The notes beneath the pieces are model-generated. The model was given only the letters and a program-made list of their open reading frames with translations. It was not told the origin of the DNA and did not search any database. Source: DRLZ01 sp036478815 (lineage in GTDB: Bacteria > Pseudomonadota > Gammaproteobacteria > Methylococcales > DRLZ01). Taken from it: a stretch of DNA of 23,041 nucleotides. Shown here in pieces: positions 18,231 to 23,041 of the stretch. Every line of letters starts with the position of its first letter. Position 1 is the first letter of the stretch. The translations under genes were made by a program, and so were the position numbers. The stretch lies in assembly GCA_036478815.1 (NCBI GenBank), contig JAZGEP010000013.1, forward strand, positions 1-23,041, written 5' to 3'.

Positions 18231-18698
18231 TTATTTGTTTATGGACGTTAATAGAAGGAATAACAAAGAAAGCATTGATTGTAAATGACGAAAAGAAAAT
18301 ATTTTCATCAAAATGGCTAAATAGTTGAAGTAATCAGCCAAGTGTAGCCAGCAATGAAAAAATTATCTTGTGAATATTTACAGAAAAATATTTAACTTAT
18401 TTTTGTCGCTGGATTATGCTGAAGGTGAGTGGGTTAAATTTCTGCAAACAAACGCACTCAAAAATTATCAATCATTGTATTTACATGCTGAAATTATATA
18501 CGATTAAAATGTTATTTTAAATCAATGTATTATTTTGTATTTTCAGTAGAAATTTCATGGAAATTGACAAAAATTAACAGAATATATTGATAGCATATGT
18601 TATATATTGGTTATCAAGTATATTGATCACAAGCTAATTACTTTCCATTATGACTGCCTTATTACAATGCATGTCATTAAAAACAACAGAGAATCACA

Positions 18699-21479
18699 AT
18701 GAAAGTCAATTATGATCGATTTGAAATAAGTCACTTAACTGTCTCTATTCTTGACTCTATCGAAGATGCAGCTCTTGTCATTGATATGAATAATAAAATA
18801 ATTATTTGTAACCAGGCTTCATCACAAATATTAGGATGCAATCCTGATGAAATTGCTGGGCAAACTATCGATAACCTCCAAAAAAACACGTTCAATCAAG
18901 TAGAAATATTTGAAATAATTACATTTCAACTCAATGAGTCGATGAAGACTAATTCAGAGACTAAAAAAGCACATACAGTCTGGTTGAAAAATTATCATAA
19001 GAAAAATCAGTCACATAGAATGACAATTCAATGCATTTGTAGACCAATCAATAAGGACGAAATCATGTTGGGTGCTGTTATTGTTATTAAAACCCTTACA
19101 GACATTATGGACGTTGGCACTCGTTCTCAATATTACAACTCGATTGCACAAGGGATACTCGAAAGTAGCAACGACTGTATCATCATGGTCGATGATACAG
19201 GCCATATTATTCATATCAACTCTGCAGCGAACAAAATGTTGGGATTTCAACCATCAAGTATTATTGGAACACTCCTAAGTGAGATATTAGTCGATCAATC
19301 ATTGCCTGATCGGAGTCAAACTAAGGCGCTTTATGGTGATACTAATACCCTCTTAACTAACTCAATATTCGAGGCTGTTGCTATCAATAACAACGGAATG
19401 AAACTACCCGTAGAGGCATCAATTAAAGCTATCGAGGTTGACAATTCATCATATTATATAGCTACTTTGCGTGATATCAGCAATTGTGATAAAAAATTGA
19501 TAGAAGCCCTTTCTAAAGCCGAAAAATCTAATCTGGAAAAATCGAAATTTCTGGCGGTTATGAGTCATGAAATGCGTACCCCGTTAAACGGGATACAAGG
19601 ACTTCATGACTTGCTTTTTGATACAGTTCTCGATACTGAACAAAAGAATTACCTTGAACTTGCAATGTTCTCCAGCGATACTTTATTATCGTTGCTTGAT
19701 GGTATTCTTGATTTTTCTAAAATTGAAGCAGGAAAACTTGATTTAGAAATTCAGTCTTTTAATCCTGAAGATGTTGTTTACCAGGTGGTTGAAATGCTTG
19801 CTCCAAAAGCGTTTCAAAAAGGAATTACTGTTCAGTCATTTATCGATATTAACATGGCTATGAGCATTAAAAGTGATCCAACACGTTTACGTCAAATTTT
19901 ATTAAATTTGGTTGGTAATGCTATAAAATTTACTCATCATGGCGGCATTACTGTCAATCTTTTATATTCAGAAGATGACCCAAAAAAAATTAAATTCGAG
20001 GTGATTGATACTGGAATAGGAATTGACCCCAAGCAACAAGTCAAATTGTTTACTGAATTTACTCAGGCAGATTCATCAACAAATCGTAGATATGGTGGTA
20101 CTGGTCTGGGTTTGGCTATCTCTAAGGGTCTGGTTGAGGCATTGGAAGGAGAAATTGGTGTTAATAGTCGATTAGGTGAAGGATGTAACTTTTGGTTTAC
20201 ACTCGGCTTAGGTGATATGGAAGCAGAATCTCCTGTGATCTATGATGTGCCGCGGAATCTTTCATCTGTTCGAGTATTGCTGGCTGATTCAAATCCAGTT
20301 AGCAGTGCGGCATTGAAACGACAACTTGAATCAGTTCAAATATCGGTTGTTGCTGTTGCTAGTGTTAACAACATGACAACGTTATTGAATAATAGTCACC
20401 ATGAAGCAGATTCTTTTAACTTTATGATAATAAATGGTTTAGAGAATGATGCTGAATCTTTCGCTCGAAATTGTGCTGTTTCCAATAGAAACTATAAATT
20501 TATCCTAATAGGAGATCTGAAGAAAACCAGACCGCTGCAAGCTAAGTATCCATCAATCTTTTCAACCGTGATACCGAGGCCAGTTAGAAGAAGCACAATA
20601 CTAAACAGAATAAGTCTGCTACTCGACAAAGGTGAGGATACATATCAGCCAGATCCAGAATCGAAGGATCGTAGTCTAGCGACGCATAAGAATATACACG
20701 TCCTGATTGCTGAAGATAACAAGATTAATCAGGTTGTTACTGAACGACAACTTAAAAAAGCTGGATACCAAACAAAAATTGTGGTGAATGGTGAGGAGGT
20801 TCTTCGTGAAATCCAGAATGTGGATTATAACTTGGTTTTAATGGATTTATCCATGCCTATAATGGATGGATTGGAAGCAACAAAACAAATTCGTAAACTT
20901 CAAAATAATCAACAAATCCCAATAATTGCAATGACAGCCACAGTATTGCAGGAAGAAATTGATTCCTGTTTTCAAGCTGGAATGAACGATTATTTGGCTA
21001 AACCATGTAGAAAGCATGAATTACTTGCCATGGTTGAAAAGTGGAGCTCTCTACCTATAGTGACAGGATTAGATGATAACCCGTGCGCTACACCAAGCGC
21101 AGAGCAGGTAATAGAAGAATATGATTTATACAGCTATCTTATAGATAATCATATATTAGAAGAATTAGCGCAAGATGTTACGGTAGAAATGATGCCAGAG
21201 ATGATTAATCTTTTTATCACCGAAACTGACAAAAGACTTAAAAGAGTGGTATTAGCAGGGCAGAGAAAAGATTTAGTGCAAATTGCATTGGAATCACACG
21301 CAATCAAGAGTAGCGCAGCAACATTTGGTGCTGTTCATCTTGCAACCAAAATATCACAACTAGAAACTGAATGCCTTCAGGGTAATATGAATAATTCTTT
21401 GGCTCTGGTTACACAAGTTGAAGAAATTTCGAAAAAAACAATGACAGTCATTCATAATTCCACTTTTATGGTTAATTGA
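18699..21479 (+). CDS. Soluble hybrid sensor histidine kinase (PAS-PAS-HisKA-HATPase-REC-REC-Hpt)
   Basis: 926 residues, no signal peptide or membrane span, so probably a cytoplasmic sensor. Domains: PAS 1 (~12-130), PAS 2 (~147-265; ILESSNDCIIMVDDTG), short helical linker, HisKA with the phospho-acceptor His290 in MSHEMRTPLNG, HATPase_c (N-box NLVGNAIKFT with Asn407, DTGIGI with Asp437, GGTGLGLAI), a degenerate receiver (~524-645), a canonical receiver (~667-785; AEDN, Asp716 in LMDLSMP, KP motif) and a C-terminal Hpt domain (~820-926) with His867 in SHAIKSSA. In the first receiver the phospho-Asp position is Asn579 and the conserved Lys is Arg627, so it cannot be phosphorylated. This layout is that of BarA/TorS-type phosphorelay kinases; the ligand for the PAS domains is not evident. 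It is followed after 4 bp by the response regulator, its obvious target. Start: ATG preceded by only a weak agag ribosome-binding site. Confidence 0.93.
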   Translation: MKVNYDRFEISHLTVSILDSIEDAALVIDMNNKIIICNQASSQILGCNPDEIAGQTIDNLQKNTFNQVEIFEIITFQLNESMKTNSETKKAHTVWLKNYHKKNQSHRMTIQCICRPINKDEIMLGAVIVIKTLTDIMDVGTRSQYYNSIAQGILESSNDCIIMVDDTGHIIHINSAANKMLGFQPSSIIGTLLSEILVDQSLPDRSQTKALYGDTNTLLTNSIFEAVAINNNGMKLPVEASIKAIEVDNSSYYIATLRDISNCDKKLIEALSKAEKSNLEKSKFLAVMSHEMRTPLNGIQGLHDLLFDTVLDTEQKNYLELAMFSSDTLLSLLDGILDFSKIEAGKLDLEIQSFNPEDVVYQVVEMLAPKAFQKGITVQSFIDINMAMSIKSDPTRLRQILLNLVGNAIKFTHHGGITVNLLYSEDDPKKIKFEVIDTGIGIDPKQQVKLFTEFTQADSSTNRRYGGTGLGLAISKGLVEALEGEIGVNSRLGEGCNFWFTLGLGDMEAESPVIYDVPRNLSSVRVLLADSNPVSSAALKRQLESVQISVVAVASVNNMTTLLNNSHHEADSFNFMIINGLENDAESFARNCAVSNRNYKFILIGDLKKTRPLQAKYPSIFSTVIPRPVRRSTILNRISLLLDKGEDTYQPDPESKDRSLATHKNIHVLIAEDNKINQVVTERQLKKAGYQTKIVVNGEEVLREIQNVDYNLVLMDLSMPIMDGLEATKQIRKLQNNQQIPIIAMTATVLQEEIDSCFQAGMNDYLAKPCRKHELLAMVEKWSSLPIVTGLDDNPCATPSAEQVIEEYDLYSYLIDNHILEELAQDVTVEMMPEMINLFITETDKRLKRVVLAGQRKDLVQIALESHAIKSSAATFGAVHLATKISQLETECLQGNMNNSLALVTQVEEISKKTMTVIHNSTFMVN

Positions 21480-21483
21480 TTAC

Positions 21484-22911
21484 ATGATGAGTACATTAAA
21501 ACCAATAAATATTATTATAGTCGAAGACTGCTTGGAGCTTGCACATGTTTATCAAGAATATTTACATCATACCAACTACAAAGTCACTCATATCGATAAT
21601 GGAGCTGATACCTTAGCGGCTATAAAAAAATCACTTCCTGATATCGTATTACTTGACCTGGAACTTGGTGATATGAATGGAACTGAAATACTGGAATACA
21701 TCAACAAAGAAGAGCTTCCCATTCCAGTTGTCATTATGACTGCTCACGGATCTGTTGATACCGCTGTTAAAGCCATGCAGCTTGGAGCGAGTGACTTTTT
21801 GACAAAGCCATTTGATGCTAAACGCTTGCTTGTTACACTACAAAATGCTTTAAATCAGCAGAATTTGCAAGAAAGTCTAAGCAGTTATCGCGAGACATTT
21901 GATCGACCACGTTTTGCTGGATTTATCGGTGGATCACTGCTAATGCAACTTGTTTATCGAATGATAGAAAGTTGTGCTCCAAGTTCAGCGACAGTATTTA
22001 TTACAGGGGAAAGTGGCACTGGAAAGGAAATCTGTGCACAAGCTATTCACCACTATAGCCCTCGAAAAGAAAAACCATTTATCGCGATTAACTGCGCCGC
22101 AATTCCAGATGACTTAATAGAGAGTGAGATATTTGGTCATATCCGTGGTTCATTCACTGGGGCTGTAAACGATCGTCAAGGTGCCGCATCATTAGCCGAT
22201 GGTGGTACGCTCTTTTTTGATGAGATCTGTGAGATGAAAATGGATCTACAAAGTAAGATTCTCCGTTTCGTACAAACTGGATCTTTCCAAAAAGTTGGTT
22301 GTGGTGATATAGAGAAGGTCGATATTCGCTTTATTTGCGCAACGAATCGTAATCCGCTAAATGAAGTAGAAGCTGGTCGGTTTCGCGAAGACCTCTACTA
22401 TAGATTACATGTCATACCGATTGAATTACCTCCATTACGAGATCGTGAAAATGATATATTGGAAATTGCCCAGAAATTCCTTATTGATTTTACTAAGGAA
22501 GAGAATAAAAAATTCAATGCATTTTCTAGTGAGTGTCAATCAATATTTCTAAAATACAATTGGCCAGGCAATGTACGTGAACTGCAAAATATTATTAGAA
22601 ATGCTGTTGTTCTAAACAACGCTTTTGAAATGTCTGCAGAGATGTTGCCTAAATCAGTGGTTGAGAAATTCAACACTATGTATGGTCAATCAAATCTAGT
22701 AAGAAGCGCGACAGACAACCATGATGTTGCTGACAATACAAGTTCGCAGGTTATCCCGCTTTGGAAAATTGAGAAGCAAACAATTGAAGAAGCCATTTTA
22801 TTTTGTGGAGGAAATGTTCCTCGCGCAGCTGCCTTGCTGGAAATAAGCCCCTCAACGATTTATAGAAAACTAGACTTATGGAAAAGAAAGGATGAGGCGA
22901 AATTAGCTTAG
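21484..22911 (+). CDS. LuxO-like sigma-54-dependent response regulator (NtrC family)
   Basis: 475 residues, usual length for the family. Receiver (~6-120) with acidic pair Glu14/Asp15, phospho-Asp58, Thr86 and Lys108; AAA+ domain (~145-385) with Walker A GESGTGKE (175-182), sigma-54 contact loop GSFTGA (222-227), Walker B GGTLFFDE (240-247) and FREDLYYRL (300-308); Fis-type helix-turn-helix at the C-terminus (NVPRAAALLEISPSTIYRKL). The AAA+ region and the C-terminal IPLWKIEKQTIEEAI stretch closely resemble Vibrio LuxO from memory, hence LuxO-like; here the partner is a hybrid kinase with its own Hpt instead of a LuxU protein. The contact loop has Ser in place of the usual Ala (GAFTGA). It starts 4 bp after the kinase stop (ATGATG, either Met possible) without a clear ribosome-binding site, suggesting translational coupling. 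The TAG stop coincides with the edge of a repeat element. Its targets are unknown; a sigma-54 promoter match lies upstream of the operon. Confidence 0.93.
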   Translation: MMSTLKPINIIIVEDCLELAHVYQEYLHHTNYKVTHIDNGADTLAAIKKSLPDIVLLDLELGDMNGTEILEYINKEELPIPVVIMTAHGSVDTAVKAMQLGASDFLTKPFDAKRLLVTLQNALNQQNLQESLSSYRETFDRPRFAGFIGGSLLMQLVYRMIESCAPSSATVFITGESGTGKEICAQAIHHYSPRKEKPFIAINCAAIPDDLIESEIFGHIRGSFTGAVNDRQGAASLADGGTLFFDEICEMKMDLQSKILRFVQTGSFQKVGCGDIEKVDIRFICATNRNPLNEVEAGRFREDLYYRLHVIPIELPPLRDRENDILEIAQKFLIDFTKEENKKFNAFSSECQSIFLKYNWPGNVRELQNIIRNAVVLNNAFEMSAEMLPKSVVEKFNTMYGQSNLVRSATDNHDVADNTSSQVIPLWKIEKQTIEEAILFCGGNVPRAAALLEISPSTIYRKLDLWKRKDEAKLA

Positions 22912-23041
22912 GAACATGGAATAACTTGAACAATTGACGTAGGCCATTGTTGTCAAATTACTGTTCATATTCAAGGCGCGAAAACAGGCGCATAGTGAGC
23001 TATGTAACTGTTTTCGCAACACCGAAGATGAGCAAAAAGAC
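22909..23041. repeat. MITE-like palindromic element, copy B (cut by window end)
   Basis: From catgga at 22915 to the end, the sequence matches 7361-7485 with about 5 substitutions and no gaps, in the same orientation. The left edge (taggaa) matches the taaggaa end of copy A except for a 4 nt deletion (tgtg). The right inverted repeat lies outside the window. In this copy the inner stem is longer (gcgaaaacag with ctgttttcgc, 10 bp) because copy A has T for C at one stem position, which would still allow a G-U pair in RNA. The element directly follows, and its edge includes, the stop codon of the response regulator. Confidence 0.8.

Larger units (their letters stand above)
16525..18698. other. 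2.2 kb AT-rich intergenic region between divergent gene groups
   Basis: No convincing gene is seen. Short frames on either strand (about 60-83 codons) have no recognisable domain or good ribosome-binding site, and two of them (17203-17418 minus, 17450-17662 plus) arise from an inverted repeat. What can be supported: a sigma-70 promoter candidate for the leftward genes near 16600, an inverted-repeat element at 17341-17509, perfect palindromes at 17304-17319 and 17674-17685, a TTTGC-GAT-GCAAA dyad at 18055 and a sigma-54 promoter match at 18215. A TTGACA at 18564-18569 precedes AT-rich sequence (TATATT at 18583) but with only 13 bp spacing, so the kinase promoter is not settled. The region may also hold an unrecognised small RNA. 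Confidence 0.5.

Noticed and set aside
18241..18698. Qrr-type small RNA downstream of the sigma-54 match
   Set aside because: I do not recognise the conserved Qrr core in this stretch, and the only hairpin seen is AT-only and weak. An unrelated small RNA remains possible.
7349..23041. Composite transposon bounded by the two element copies
   Set aside because: The two copies lie in the same orientation and could in principle flank a unit, but no transposase or integrase is found between them, and copy A sits in a promoter region without signs of a junction. Independent insertions are simpler.

Overview
The window looks like chromosome of a Gram-negative bacterium, most likely a marine-type gammaproteobacterium. 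The evidence is a LuxO-like sigma-54 response regulator, a BarA/TorS-style hybrid kinase, Sec signal peptides with a long N-terminal extension, and very large secreted beta-propeller proteins. This assignment is an inference; no rRNA or tRNA is present to anchor it.

Positions 159-16524 (all minus strand) hold four large secreted-protein genes, read in the order 16524->12127, 12003->7645, 7331->2760 and 2399->159. The first two encode SBBP-type (NHL-like) propeller proteins. The last two encode FG-GAP/integrin-alpha-type propeller proteins with DxNxDGxxD calcium loops. The two propeller families are unrelated in motif, yet all four proteins share one ~175-residue beta-rich module, and three of them also share a PKD-like domain. 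The three long proteins have the plan signal peptide - propeller - shared module - PKD - propeller - shared module. The short one (159-2399) is a single propeller plus module and stops exactly at the linker where PKD begins in its relatives. By my count every one of the seven propellers has exactly seven repeats (49 blades).

Positions 16525-18698 are a 2.2 kb AT-rich region with no convincing gene. It contains a candidate sigma-70 promoter for the leftward genes, a ~170 bp imperfect inverted-repeat element, two perfect palindromes, and a good sigma-54 promoter match with a possible upstream activator site.

Positions 18699-22911 (plus strand) hold a two-gene signalling operon: a soluble hybrid histidine kinase (PAS-PAS-HisKA-HATPase-degenerate REC-REC-Hpt) and, 4 bp later, a LuxO-like NtrC-family activator. 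They carry all residues for a His290->Asp716->His867->Asp58 phosphorelay ending in sigma-54 activation. This half is visibly more AT-rich than the propeller genes.

A palindromic, MITE-like element of ~175 bp with ~35 bp terminal inverted repeats lies just upstream of the 2760-7331 gene (7349-7523). A ~96% identical copy in the same orientation begins at the stop codon of the response regulator and runs off the window end (22909-23041).

A plausible but unproven reading is that the kinase/regulator pair controls transcription around the intergenic region, possibly including the secreted propeller proteins, which look suited to calcium-dependent adhesion or binding of surface polymers.
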